64,000 bases of DNA, taken from the NCBI GenBank assembly GCA_002104895.1, contig MCFG01000333.1:1-64000 (forward strand), read 5' to 3'. The position numbers were made by a program, and so were the translations under genes. Shown here piece after piece: positions 1-15,784 of the stretch. How positions within the stretch are numbered: position 1 is the first letter of the stretch; each line of letters opens with the position of its first letter. The notes beneath the pieces were generated by a model. The model saw only the letters and a list, made by a program, of their open reading frames with translations, was not told the DNA's origin and did no database searches. This DNA comes from Anaeromyces robustus (lineage: Eukaryota > Neocallimastigomycota > Neocallimastigomycetes > Neocallimastigales > Neocallimastigaceae).

Positions 1-819
1 TGCACGATTCCGAAATGCACTTCTCCCTGCACCTCCATCTTGTAATATTGATATGTAAATAATAAGTGGCGCATGCATAACGTACATTAAATTTTACATC
101 TAAAGTTTTAACCATCATTTTTTTTTCATCTATTCTAGGATTAGTGATAAACATATCAAACATTTTTGCGTAAATTCGAGAAACTTGAACTATAAAATAG
201 ACAAATTTAATATATTTAAATAAATACTCCGAAGAAAATACGGTTTGAGTAATGAGTACTAACAATTCTAAATCTTTAACTTGAATTAAAAGAATTGTGT
301 GTAAGAGTACGATAATAAAGACTTTTAAACTTTCTGTTACTAGCATTTTTTTTGCAATATATTTTGTGAAAAATAAATTTTCGAAACAATTAATTCCCAT
401 TTTTTTCACAGAATCCTTTTCTTCATTATTGTAGTATTTGTGAGTCACACGTTTTGTAATATTCACATTAAATGATTCTTTTATAAAAGATTTTCTACGT
501 TCATTTTCTGCTACATTTTTGAAGTATATATCTACAAGATTTGTAAGAACGACATATGTAATACTGAATATAATATTAAATATGAAAAATAAATCTTGTA
601 ATTTAAAATCAATGATAGTAATTGCTGATACTACTAAGTTGATATAAAATATTCCATTGGCTATTTTTTCTATAATACTTACTCTTTTATATAATTTACT
701 AACTCATCAATTTTTTCGTTATTATTTTTCTCATTATTTTCTTCATTATTATCACAATTTATAGTTAAAACAGTTAATTCAGGACATGATAAATTATGTT
801 TAATTCTTTTACTAGACAT
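1..819 (-). pseudogene. Multi-pass membrane protein, paralog of the gene at 1662-2450, cut by the window edge and apparently broken
   Basis: Reading leftward from an ATG at 817-819 the sequence encodes a short polar N-terminus, then two hydrophobic segments, a polar middle part containing KYYNNEEKDSVKKMG and INCFENLFF, then two more hydrophobic segments, and runs off the left edge. It aligns along its whole length with the complete protein at 1662-2450: the motifs YYNN(N)E, KKMG(I/L)NCFE and (I/F)FIT(N/S)P fall in the same order. Continuous alignment needs one apparent change of reading frame in the N-terminal part, so this copy looks broken unless that is an assembly error. The pattern YYxNxExxSxxKxGxNxFExxFF is, from memory, typical of an uncharacterised bacterial four-helix membrane family, so bacterial origin is possible. 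That family match is an inference; the paralogy is seen directly. Confidence 0.6.
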
Positions 820-1025
820 ATTAAATTTATTGTTTTAGATAAACTTCTTATTAATTATTTATCATTTAAAATATTAATCTTAAATTAATTTTTATTTATT
901 TCAATAACTTAATTTAGAATAGTTAAGTTATATAATTGTTAATTCATTAAACTTTTTTGTTTATTTGATATTAACAATTATTTTATTTATTGTATCTATT
1001 TTTTTATTTTTATTTTTTTTTATTT

Positions 1026-1070
<45 letters not shown>

Positions 1071-1661
1071 AGGGAATTAGAAGGAACAGTTATATTCTTC
1101 ATTTTTAAGGTTATTATTATTATTACTATAAAATCTCATACAATAGTTACGTTTTTAATTATTGTATTAAAATGTAATTATTATTTATAAAGTATAATTA
1201 AATATATATAAATATAATATATTTTTTATATAAATACACACATTAGTTTGAATGAAATACACACAGGTATATATTATTAAAATTCAAAAAATGTCCTAAT
1301 AATGTCATACTTTTATATATATATATATTTTTTAAAACAGATAGTATTATTTTAATATTTTTGATATATGAATGAATTGTTTATGTTTAAATAAGAGTAA
1401 TAATAGTAAAATTATTGACTAATGTAATAATGAAAATATTAATATTTAAACAATATATATTTATTATTATATATTTTATTTATGTATAAATGCTTTAATA
1501 TTTATTACATATTTTATTATCTTATTATTATTATTATTATTGTTATTATTTTATTTTTATAAATTTCTACGTTTATTTTATAATTTTAGTTTTGTTAATA
1601 ATTTAAACAATAAATAAAAAACATATGAAAGTTTATTATTCTGATTTTAATATAACGTTTT
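820..1661. other. AT-rich intergenic region
   Basis: Between the two paralogous membrane-protein genes. It holds a 34-base T run at about 1032-1065 and short TTA and TA tracts. No reading frame with coding character was seen. It should contain the promoter of the left gene. Confidence 0.5.
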
Positions 1662-2450
1662 CTAATTTAATTTTTTATTATAAATATCATCCCATTCTTT
1701 TGATAGAATGGAATTATATTTATTGAAAATACGAGAAGAGAGTGATATTTTACAAAAATATTTTAAACATTCATAATTCATAATAATATCTAATATTTTA
1801 GCAATGAAAACATTTTCTTCTTTTGGAGGTGAAGTAATGAAAATGTCATATACTTCGGTGTAGATATAATTTGCCTGTGTCTTAAAGTAATAAAGTTTAA
1901 TAAACTTAAAGATATATTCAATAGAAAAGAATGTTTGACTTATTATAAGAATTAAGGCTGCTAAATTTTTGATTTGAAATAACAAGGAAATATAAATTAA
2001 TATTATACCAAAGGTTTTTAAACCTTCTTCTTTAATCATTTTATTAGCAATAAATTTTGAAAAAAATAAGGTTTCGAAACAATTTAAACCCATTTTTTTA
2101 ATGGATTCTTTTTCATTATTATTATAATAAAGGTCTGGAGTAGTGTTTTCGGTTATATTAGCATTAAGAGAATTTTTAATAAATGTTTTTCTATGTTCAG
2201 TTTCAACATAATTTTTCAAAAATATATCAATTAACCTTGTTATTATGATATAAGCTGAATTTATGACAATATGTATAATTATAAACAAACTTTTAAACTT
2301 TATTTGAAATATGAATGATAATATAATTATTATATTAATGTAGAATAGACAATCTGTTATTGTTTCGTAAAATGCTATTTTTCCATATAATTGTTCAATT
2401 TTGTTTTGAACATTTTCAACTTTTTTATTTTTATTATCTTCTTCTGTCAT
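1662..2450 (-). CDS. Four-helix membrane protein of unknown function (262 aa)
   Basis: Single-exon gene; the ATG at 2448-2450 is the only reasonable start and is followed by a charged, Lys/Asn/Glu-rich N-terminus. Hydrophobic segments lie at about residues 28-50, 52-75, 145-163 and 164-190, giving a predicted four-helix membrane topology with a polar central loop (about 80-140) containing YYNNNEKESIKKMG and NCFETLFF. No signal peptide cleavage site or catalytic motif is visible. The partial gene at 1-819 is a clear paralog in the same orientation, so the pair probably arose by local duplication. From memory the central loop motif resembles an uncharacterised bacterial four-TM family, which would fit lateral acquisition from rumen bacteria. 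I cannot assign a function; the ORF and topology are firm, the family placement is weak. Confidence 0.7.
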   Translation of the reverse strand: MTEEDNKNKKVENVQNKIEQLYGKIAFYETITDCLFYINIIIILSFIFQIKFKSLFIIIHIVINSAYIIITRLIDIFLKNYVETEHRKTFIKNSLNANITENTTPDLYYNNNEKESIKKMGLNCFETLFFSKFIANKMIKEEGLKTFGIILIYISLLFQIKNLAALILIISQTFFSIEYIFKFIKLYYFKTQANYIYTEVYDIFITSPPKEENVFIAKILDIIMNYECLKYFCKISLSSRIFNKYNSILSKEWDDIYNKKLN

Positions 2451-6464
<4,014 letters not shown>

Positions 6465-8143
6465 TTTGTTAATTGTTATTTTTTTAAAACAAAAAAGAAA
6501 ATGTTTTTTTTTTTTTAAATTATTATATTATTATTGATTTTCTCTGTCTATCTATTTATTTTTCTTAATAAATATAAATTTTGTTTGTAAAAATAATTAC
6601 AATAAATAAATTTATATATATCCAATAAATAATTTTTTGTTCTATGTAAAACATTTAATATTATTTATGAAAAAATAAAATAAAGAAATGGTTAGTTTGT
6701 ATGTATTTATTTATGTAGTTTAATAAAAAATAATTAAAAAAGAAAAAGAAAAAATGATTTATCAATTTTTTAATTTTCATTAATTTTTTGTCATTTTTAT
6801 TTATTTCATTATATTTATTTTTGAAATTTATGTTATTTTTTTCTTTTCTTATTTATTATTTTTCTTTTCTGTATAGAAGTTGTATATATAGATGTATTGA
6901 TGAAATTTTACTTTTAGTTGATAATTATTTATTAGTATTATTTATATATCAAAACTGAAGACTACTGTTTGGGTATAAATTTTCATTTTTTTTTTTTAAT
7001 TACTTAAATTAAAGTCAGAAATAGTGAAAATTTAATATTTCTTTCTAAACTTTAATTATTTTTTGCTTAAAAATGATTAAAATACTGTTTAGAAAAAAAG
7101 AATAATTATTGTTTATTTTATTTTTCTTTTGTTATATTTTTTATTATTTATTTATGATTTATTGATTATAATGTTATTTATATATATTGCTTTTGTTCAA
7201 TAATCATTTAAGAAGCATTTTAAATAAAAATAAACATTATTTTAATTATTACTAACTTTTATATATAAAATTATAAATTGGTAATTAAAATATTATTATT
7301 AATTTTTTAAGAAAATAAAATTTCTATTACTTTTTTTTTTCTTTTTTATTTTTATTTAAAGTATAAGTATAATAAATTTTTTGTGAAACTTTGCTTTGTT
7401 TAATAATCATTAAAGTAATATATTGTAAATTTCTTTATAATAAATAATAAATAATAATTAATAATTAATAGTTAAAATAATATAAAATTATAATAACAAG
7501 TTCTTATATTTTTATAAATATTATTATTATTATTAATTATATAATAATATAATTTATTATTAAATATATATTAATATTTTAATATTTTAATATATTGACA
7601 TATAGTTTTAATTAATAAATAATTTTGTGATGATTTTTCCTTAAAATCTTAATCAAATATATATAATTAAATTTATTATGTAAAATATTAGTATTTAATG
7701 TTTAATATGTTATTCATATTAGTATTTTAAAGATTCTAATAATTTAATTATTATAGTGAGTTTACTGCTTCACATTAAGGAAGATCAAAGAAACATACCC
7801 CGGATTAAGAAAAAAAAATTATATAATAGATATACAGTCTGGAAAATATTAATAAAATTAAAATATTAAATCATTTTTATTATTAGATAGAACTTATATA
7901 ATAAATAGTTCAAGTAAACATTATTCTATTATATATTAACTATTTGTTATATTAATAATAATATTTGATAGTACTTTAAAAAAATTAGGTTTTGATATTT
8001 TCATTCGAAATTCAAAAACTTGCTATATTATTATTTAAATATTTTATACACGTATTAAAAAAAAAAAAGCAAAAAACAAAAATGCTTATTAATAAGTATA
8101 AAATAATAATATGATATAAATGAATGAATGATTGAATAAATAA

Positions 8144-8182
<39 letters not shown>

Positions 8183-8199
8183 ATAGATAAATAAATAGA

Positions 8200-8258
<59 letters not shown>

Positions 8259-8860
8259 ATTAATTAATTAGTTAATTTTAAAATTTGATCTGGTCCATTA
8301 ATAAAATTTTAAAAAATAATATTTTAAAGAATATAAAAAATATAGAAGAATATAAAAAAAACAAAAGCAAAAAAAAAATATAAAATATAATAATCATAAT
8401 ATTTCTTATTTACAAGTTCCAAAAAAATTATTTACATTATTTATAAAGTGAATTTTTAAATTATGAAGTTGGATTAATATATATTATATATATCTATCAT
8501 ATATATTTTATTCATGGTAAATAAATAAAGAAAATAAAAGGCAATAAAAGAAAAGTAAATAATATAATAAGGAAGAAATGAAATAAAAATTATTATTTAT
8601 ATATACGTTTAAATTATTGTATACGTAAAAATTATTATGAATTATTATGAGAAATAATAAGAAACATAAATCATTAAATAAATATTATTTATTATTATAT
8701 ATATTTATTATTATATATATTTATTATTATATACTATATAGCCAATCATATTCATTCTATATCATGATTGGTATTTTTAATTTCAGTATAATGAAACTGA
8801 ATGATCGATGTAAAAAAATTTTTTCCTTCCTCTCTCTCAATAATTTGTGTAAACTGAATC
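6465..8860. other. Intergenic region between divergent Arp1 and eS26 genes
   Basis: Both flanking genes point outward, so this should hold two promoters. It is AT-rich with T and A runs. A slightly GC-richer patch at about 7755-7806 stands out (see findings). A TAAA array lies at 8140-8260. Just before the eS26 ATG is a pyrimidine-rich stretch (8821-8840, TTTTCCTTCCTCTCTCTCAA) that is a plausible transcription start/5' UTR for a ribosomal protein gene. Confidence 0.5.
8140..8260. repeat. (TAAA)n microsatellite
   Basis: About 120 bases of TAAA units with a few TAGA variants around 8184-8200. Confidence 0.92.
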
Positions 8861-9772
8861 ATGGTAAATTATGCTAAAATTTATGAATTTATTTAATAGA
8901 TTGATGAATTATGATATTTTTAATGTTTTATAAGTGGAAAATTGTCTATGTATATGAATGTTTTGTATAATTTTATATTATGGATTAATTTTTTAATATC
9001 AACTTGACCATCTTGGTAATTTCAAGTATATTTAAGATAGATGGATGGAAAATTGAAAATGTTTTGTTTTACATATATATAATATATATATGGTATTATA
9101 TATTATATATTATATATATGGAACTGTAAATTTATTATGTATATGTTAAATATGTTATGGAAAAATAGAATGGAATATGTAATGCTTCTCATACAAATTC
9201 AATTATAAAACTTAATATTAATGTAATATATTTACTTTTTATATATTATATAATTATTCTATTATATAAGACCCAAAAAAGAAGAAATAACGGACGTAAC
9301 AAGCACGGTCGCGGACACGTTAAATTTGTTCGTTGCGCCAACTGTGCCAGATGTGTTCCAAAGGACAAAGCCATCAAGAGATTTTTAATCAGAAACATGG
9401 TTGAAGCCGCTGCTGTTCGTGATATTGCTGAAAACTCTGTCTACGACAGTAAATATCAATATATTCAGATTATTTGAAATATTAATATTTTCAAAAAAAA
9501 TTTTTTTAAAAAAATATTTATTATGGTATTAATATTTTATAATTTTTTTTGTATTATATAATATTATATATAATTAAAATTTATAATTATTTTTGAAAAA
9601 TGAAGATGTTGTTCTTCCAAAACTCTACATCAAGATGCACTACTGTGTTTCCTGTGGTATCCACAGTCACATTGTCCGTGTTCGTTCCCGTGACGGTCGT
9701 CGTAACAGAGCTCCACCACAAAGATTCAGATTCAACAAGGATGGAAAGAAGGTTACTCCAAACAAGGCCTAA
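8861..9772 (+). CDS. RPS26: 40S ribosomal protein eS26, 3 exons, 115 aa
   Basis: Exons 8861-8863, 9271-9448 and 9606-9772 give 348 nt, 115 codons plus TAA. The protein begins [20 protein letters not shown] and contains the paired zinc-binding cysteines CANC (C23, C26) and CVSC (C74, C77), plus [19 protein letters not shown], all diagnostic of eS26, a component of the 40S mRNA exit channel. Length matches the family (115). Exon 1 codes for the initiator Met only: exon 2 begins at ACCCAA (Thr-Gln-Lys) with no ATG of its own. An ATG directly followed by a GTAAAT donor lies at 8861-8867; another ATG|GTAAAT at about 8514 is an alternative. Exons 2 and 3 are far richer in G+C and in C/G-ending codons than their surroundings, as expected of a highly expressed gene. 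The last two exons are near certain; the exact ATG exon is likely. Confidence 0.93.
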
Positions 9773-10815
9773 ATTTGAAATTGAGCCTCGTTCTTTTTTT
9801 AATTGTTGGAAAATTCAAAAATAAATTTAATAATAAAAATTTATTTATGAAAAAATAATTAAATCAAAAATATGTATTGACAAAATAACAAATATAAAAA
9901 TCTTATCAATTTTTAAGTGTAAAAAATAATCAATATTTTATGACCCATTTTAAAAAAAAAGTTGTGCGTGAATGTATATATTAATGGAAAAAAGAGAAAA
10001 TTGAAAAAATGGAAAGGACATGAGAAAAATATATGAGTATTTGTAAGAAACGTTAATAATATTAGGTATTTTAAATATATATGATTTATTAATTATTATT
10101 GATATTAATTTTGTAATATATAAGTTAATTATGTTAAAATGTCTTTGTAATGAAGTATATAATTATTATATATGTAAATTTAACAGTAAATCCGTAAAGG
10201 TCATGTATTTTGAATTAATGAGTCGATATTCAATATTTGTAAATATATATGAATATATAATAATATAAATTATGTGATTAAAAAAAAAAAAAGAATATTC
10301 ATTTGATAATAATAAAAGAAAAAAAGAATGTAGAAAAATGATATTTTATAATGAAGTTATTCTAGTTATTAGTAATATATTTTTATTTTATTTTTTTTTA
10401 TTTAATTTATTTATTTATATAGTTATTTTTTTTTACTTAATTTTAATTGTTTCAAATTTTTCATTTATATGGTTTTCTAATTGTAATTTTAGAAAACAAA
10501 AAAGTTTTTTGATAAAAATAAAATTAAAAAATTATAATTTATGATTAAAAAAATTAATAATTTCACTGGTTAAAAATATTAAAAGAATTTGATATAAGGT
10601 CTAATAATAATATTTTGTAACTAATATTTTTTTTTTCTTTTCTGTTTTCTTGTTTATTCTTTTTCTTTTTTTTTTTTTTTCTTTTTTTTTTTTTCTTTTT
10701 TTTCTTTTTTACTTGTATTTTTTATTAAAATATTGTTAAGGGTTATATAAAAGTAGTTCTAATAATTGGAAACAATATAGTAAATATGTAATATTATATA
10801 TCGATATTTTTTTTA
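9773..10815. other. AT-rich intergenic region
   Basis: 3' flank of eS26 and unassigned DNA; contains a T/C-rich tract at 10629-10710. A 68-codon ORF at 10338-10544 has only A/T-rich codons and no recognisable features, so it was not called as a gene. Confidence 0.4.
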
Positions 10816-11007
10816 ATTGGTGGAAGAGAATATGGTTTTAGTGATAGAATTAAACAAACATTCCCATTCCTTTTTGTATGGACAATTGTTAAGTGTCAGA
10901 TTGAATCTGGTAATTCAAAATCCCCATTCTTGTTGCGATCTACGGCTCTATTGAATGATATCCTGCCTATTGTCTGTAAAAGACAAACATATAATATTAT
11001 TCAATAA
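10816..11007 (+). pseudogene. Transposase-like reading-frame fragment
   Basis: An open frame with no proper start, about 63 codons, ends at TAA 11005-11007. It includes FSDRIKQTFPFLFVWTIV, then SGNSKSP, and LLNDILPIVCKRQ. Codon use is richer in G+C than the neighbours, so it looks like genuine former coding sequence. The order FPF...NSKSP...LNDI is reminiscent of the zinc-ribbon-like region of KDZ/Plavaka-type fungal DDE transposases, whose usual cysteines are not evident here; that is a weak, memory-based guess. A poly(A)-tailed retroposon begins a few bases downstream. Confidence 0.4.
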
Positions 11008-11012
11008 ATTTG

Positions 11013-11389
11013 AAAACAACCTCTTATTCAAAGAACATCAATATTGATGACATTAACACACAGTAGGAACAGCCTAACAGGGCCAATGCCCCGATCCTAT
11101 TTATCCTGACCCGAGTGAAATAGGATAGATTAAATTTTTATTTTAATTTCTATAATGTAGTATTAAGGGCTAGTATGGATTTATTGTTTTTAAATATTAT
11201 TATACTACTTTTTTCCCCCTCCAGTATTATTCATTATTATCTATAAATGTTTAACTAGTTTTTTATTTTTATTTAGTATCATTTTTTTTTTTTTTTCATT
11301 ATGTGTTTTTTTTATGATTCATGTATATTAATATTTAAATTCAATAAAGATGATGTACGAATTGTGTGTATGAAAAAAAAAAAAAAAAA
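11013..11389 (+). mobile_element. Poly(A)-tailed retroposon (SINE-like or LINE 3' end), copy A
   Basis: Starts AAAACAACCTCT and contains the family's core words: CAGTAGGAACAGCCTAACAGGGC, AATAGGATAGAT, a spacer ending GTATGGATTTATTGTTTTTAAATATTAT, CCTCCAGTATTATTCATTATTATCTATAA, CATTATGTGTTTTT and TGATTCATGTATATTAATATTTAAATTCAATAAAGATG, followed by 17 A. The AATAAA hexamer about 30 bases before the A-tail points to a Pol II-polyadenylated RNA. It starts at the same point as copy B at 30534, so that point may be the true 5' end of the element. I found no clear target-site duplication, so this is probably an older insertion. Confidence 0.75.
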
Positions 11390-12745
11390 GATAATCATAA
11401 AATTATAAGTTTAATTAATTGGAATATATATATAAATTGAAGGAGTTGAAGAAGATAAATCTGATATATTTATAAATACATCTTTTTATTTTATATTTTA
11501 TTTTTTTTATTTAATTTTTTAATTATTTTACTTTTTATTTTAATTTCTATTTTATCTTTAATTTTTTTTTTTTTTTTGACCAAATTATATATTATATATA
11601 TGGTCAAGCTATTTACAACAATAATAACGACTTAATTTTAATTTTTTTTATTAAAAGACTTTCATATTTTTTAATATATCTAGTTCGATCATATAAATAT
11701 ACATCTTAAAATTTAATTATATATTATTTGTTTTGTTTTGTTTATATATATAGTTAAAGTTTTTATTACTACAACTACTATACTATTAAATATGCAATTT
11801 TTTTTTTAACTTTAATAATCAAATTGTTACAAAAATTCAATCGTTATTAATTAATATTATATTTTATATTAATTTATACTTTTTTTGTGTTTTTAGTTAT
11901 ATCATTACTATTTACAACAATAATAACGACTTAATTTTAATCTTTTATTTTATTTTTATTTTATGTTACTAAATGTATTAATATGTTTTAATAATTATTT
12001 ATAATAAATGAAATAAAAAAAGTAGAAGTATATTCTCTTCCTTTATTCTATATATATAGAATACAAAAATAAAAGCAAAAACAATAACAACAAGAATTAT
12101 GTTTTAAAAAAAATTTTCGAAATTCTTTTTTTTTCAAATTTATATCATATCAAAAAGTTAAATTTGATTTTAATAGCAATAATTTTTGTTGTTACAAAAG
12201 TTATAATAGAACTAAAAAAAAAAAAAAATGAATTAATATATAATAGTTAATTTAATTAAAAATAAAATTTCAAATTATATCATTTAAGATTGTAATGCGA
12301 GTAATTCTTTTCATTATTAATATATTAAATAGAATATATATATATATTCAATTTGTAATAAATTTATTCATTAAAAATTAAACAATTTTTTTTTTCTCAA
12401 AAGTTTTTTGTATTAATATTTTAGTATATACATTAATTTACATTTAAGATTCAAGATACTACTTATTTGGAAATATTTCCGCTAGTATAAATAATGATGA
12501 ATATTATTAATACAAAATAAAAAAACTGATATAATAATTATATAACCTTTATGACAAATATTTATTTAATTAATTAATAAATATATATATATAAACAAAT
12601 AAATTTATTTATTTTTTTTTTTTTTTAAATTTATAAATTAGTTTTAAAAAATACAGTATAATTTAGATTGCTATTTTTTTAGTAATAAAAATAAATCAAT
12701 AATAAAAATAATAAAACAAAATAAAATAAATAAATAAATAAAAAA
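11390..12745. other. Intergenic region with a duplicated 34-base word
   Basis: AT-rich 5' flank of the SDR-like gene. A 34-base sequence beginning CTATTTACAACAATAATAAC occurs at 11609-11642 and again, identically, at 11908-11941. No gene seen. Confidence 0.5.
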
Positions 12746-13423
12746 ATGTTAAAAGTAATTATTACTGGTGCTAATGGTTTTGTTGGACAAGGAGCTTTAA
12801 TTGAATGTTTAAAAAGTCCAAAAGTTGAAAAAGTTTTAAGTGTTACTCGAAGATCTTTAAATCGTCAACATGATAAATTAACTGAACTTATTATTCCAGA
12901 TTTTAAAGAATTTAAAGAAAATGATGAACGTTTAAAAGATTATAATACTTGTATTTATTGTGCAACCAAAACTAGTAATGGTATACCAGAAGATGAATAT
13001 AGAAATTTTACTCATGACATTCCCATTCATTTTGCAAAAAGTTTAGGTATAAATAAAGATATGACCTTTATTTATATTTCAGGAGCTGGTGCTAATATTA
13101 ATAGTCGATTGATGTGGGCAAGAGTTAAAGCAGAAACTGAAAATGATTTACTTAAAATGAAAGGAAAAGAATTTAAAGATGTTTATTGTGTACGTCCTTC
13201 TATTATGAAACATTCTAATGAACAACAAAATGTTTCTGGTATGCAAAAATTTTATTCAGCTTGTTATTGGATTGGTAGACCATTTGGTGGAGCTAATTTA
13301 ATTGAAGAAGTTGGAAAAACTTTTATACAATTAAGTTTAAATGGTTATGAAAAAGAAATTCTTGAATCTAATGATATAAAAATTTGTTCAGATAAATATG
13401 ATGATCTTATTAACAAAGAATAA
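12746..13423 (+). CDS. NAD(P)-binding Rossmann-fold protein, atypical SDR / NmrA-like (225 aa)
   Basis: Single exon; ATG at 12746 directly precedes the Rossmann beta-1 strand (MLKVIITGANGFVGQGA), so the start is well supported. The glycine-rich dinucleotide motif TGANGFVGQG is at residues 7-16, an Arg-Arg pair at about 35-36 (VTRRS) suggests NADP(H) preference, and a YISGAG strand and an RPSIM strand follow in the order expected for an atypical SDR of the epimerase/HTATIP2 type. The usual catalytic Tyr-x-x-x-Lys appears as Trp-Ala-Arg-Val-Lys (SRLMWARVKAETE), so the active-site tyrosine is replaced by tryptophan or shifted. Substrate cannot be inferred. A decayed partial copy lies just downstream (13932-14262). 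Fold assignment is firm; enzymatic activity is uncertain. Confidence 0.85.
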   Translation: MLKVIITGANGFVGQGALIECLKSPKVEKVLSVTRRSLNRQHDKLTELIIPDFKEFKENDERLKDYNTCIYCATKTSNGIPEDEYRNFTHDIPIHFAKSLGINKDMTFIYISGAGANINSRLMWARVKAETENDLLKMKGKEFKDVYCVRPSIMKHSNEQQNVSGMQKFYSACYWIGRPFGGANLIEEVGKTFIQLSLNGYEKEILESNDIKICSDKYDDLINKE

Positions 13424-13931
13424 TCATGAAAAAATTATAAAGAAGAAAAAAAAAATAAAAAAGAAAAAAGAAAAAAAAAAACTTTTATTTTTATTAAAAT
13501 ATAATCATTAACTTTTTTATTTTACTATTTTCTTTATAACCAAATAAAGAAATAACTATAACCAAAACAAAAACACCTAACAAAAAGATTTATAAATAAT
13601 ACAATAGTAAAAAAAAAAACCTATATTAAATATTAATAAATAATAAATTAAATTAAATAAATTAAAAATTAAATTAAATAAATATAAATTTGTTGGTAAA
13701 TTATTTTTTTTGATATATATATAGATATATATATATTTTTTTTTCTATTAAATAATTTTTATTTAGTTATTGGGAATTTTTTATTAGATATATTAGTAAT
13801 TCTTTAAAAGAATAATATATATATAAAAATTTTTTTTCTTATTTTAGTTTAGTTTTTATTTATTATTTTTCATTTTTATTATATAAATATTAATATTTGT
13901 ACATATGTATAATAAAAATTTATTCTTACTT
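13424..13931. other. AT-rich spacer between SDR gene and its decayed copy
   Basis: A-rich 3' flank followed by TA-rich tracts. No other feature seen. Confidence 0.4.
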
Positions 13932-14120
13932 TCAACTAATGATTATTTTTGTTGGACAAGAAAGAAGATGCATAATCATTTATGATATTAATAATAATAA
14001 TAATAATAAGAAAAGAATAGTTATTAAAGAATATTGTTAAGCAATTATTACAAGGTATACAAATTGGTTTTATTGGACAAAGAAAACTTTAATTGAATAT
14101 TTAAAAGTCTAAAAGTTGGG

Positions 14121-14156
<36 letters not shown>

Positions 14157-14262
14157 TGATATAAAAAATATAATAAATTAAAAATTAGATAAACTTTTTA
14201 ATTCCAAATTCTAGAGAATTTAAAGAAATGATGAACATTTATCTATACTGTAAAAATAAGTA
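13932..14262 (+). pseudogene. Decayed partial copy of the SDR-like gene
   Basis: At 14041-14262 the sequence follows the 5' third of the intact gene at 12746: TGGTTTTATTGGACAA matches its TGGTTTTGTTGGACAA, TTTAATTGAATATTTAAAAGTC matches TTTAATTGAATGTTTAAAAAGTC, and TAGAGAATTTAAAGAAATGATGAACATTT matches its DFKEFKENDERL codons. A shorter second match to the same Rossmann start lies at 13932-13965 (TTTTTGTTGGACAAG). The frame is lost at several points and TA repeats have expanded inside it. It is a degenerate tandem duplicate of a host gene. Confidence 0.75.
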
Positions 14263-14973
<711 letters not shown>

Positions 14974-15357
14974 TTATTCAGATTTAATATTTTCTTGTAA
15001 TTCTTCACCCTTCTTCTTGAGGTCATCAGCTAATTCACCACCTCTCTTCTTAATGTCACTTTGAACTTCACCGGCTTTCTTTTTAAGATCACCAGCTCTC
15101 TTCTTGATGTCACTTTCAACAGACTTGTATTGTTTCTTAAGGTCATTACCAGTACTCTTAAGGTCTCTTTCAATGTCTTCCTTAAGATCGTTAAGTCTGT
15201 TCATGGTTGGTAATGGGATCCAAAGACCGAAGATACCAAGGTAATTGGTTTCGTTTTCTAATATATAAATATTTATAATAATTAAAATAAAATATAAATT
15301 TATTTGTATTTTAATTAGTATTGTATTATTTATTTATTTATTTATTTATTTTTACTA

Positions 15358-15401
<44 letters not shown>

Positions 15402-15749
15402 TATTATTTATTATTTAAAATATTATATTTTACCTGGAACGTTGATAACAGAGAAGAATTTGTAATCCTTTTAAAAAAATACAATATAATTTAGATTAAT
15501 ATTTTATATTTTTATTTATATAGTTTATTTGCTTATAAATAATTTATTTATTAATTAATTTAATATATATTATAATATATTAAATAAAAAACTTACTTCT
15601 CTCTTGTAGACAAGGGAAGAAATGTTAGAAACTAATTTTCTTTCAAACCAGGAGGAACCAGTGCTTAATTTTTTTATATAAAATAAAATAAATATATATT
15701 AATATTTTTTAAATAGAATATATAATTTATAAATCTTTAATTTCAAACA

Positions 15750-15784
<35 letters not shown>

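Noticed and set aside
8647-8877. 76-codon ORF overlapping the eS26 start
   Set aside because: AT-noise ORF that spans the likely leader, the ATG exon and the first intron donor of eS26.
9600-9824. 74-codon ORF in the eS26 third exon
   Set aside because: It is an off-frame reading; the correct frame continues eS26 with its CVSC zinc motif.
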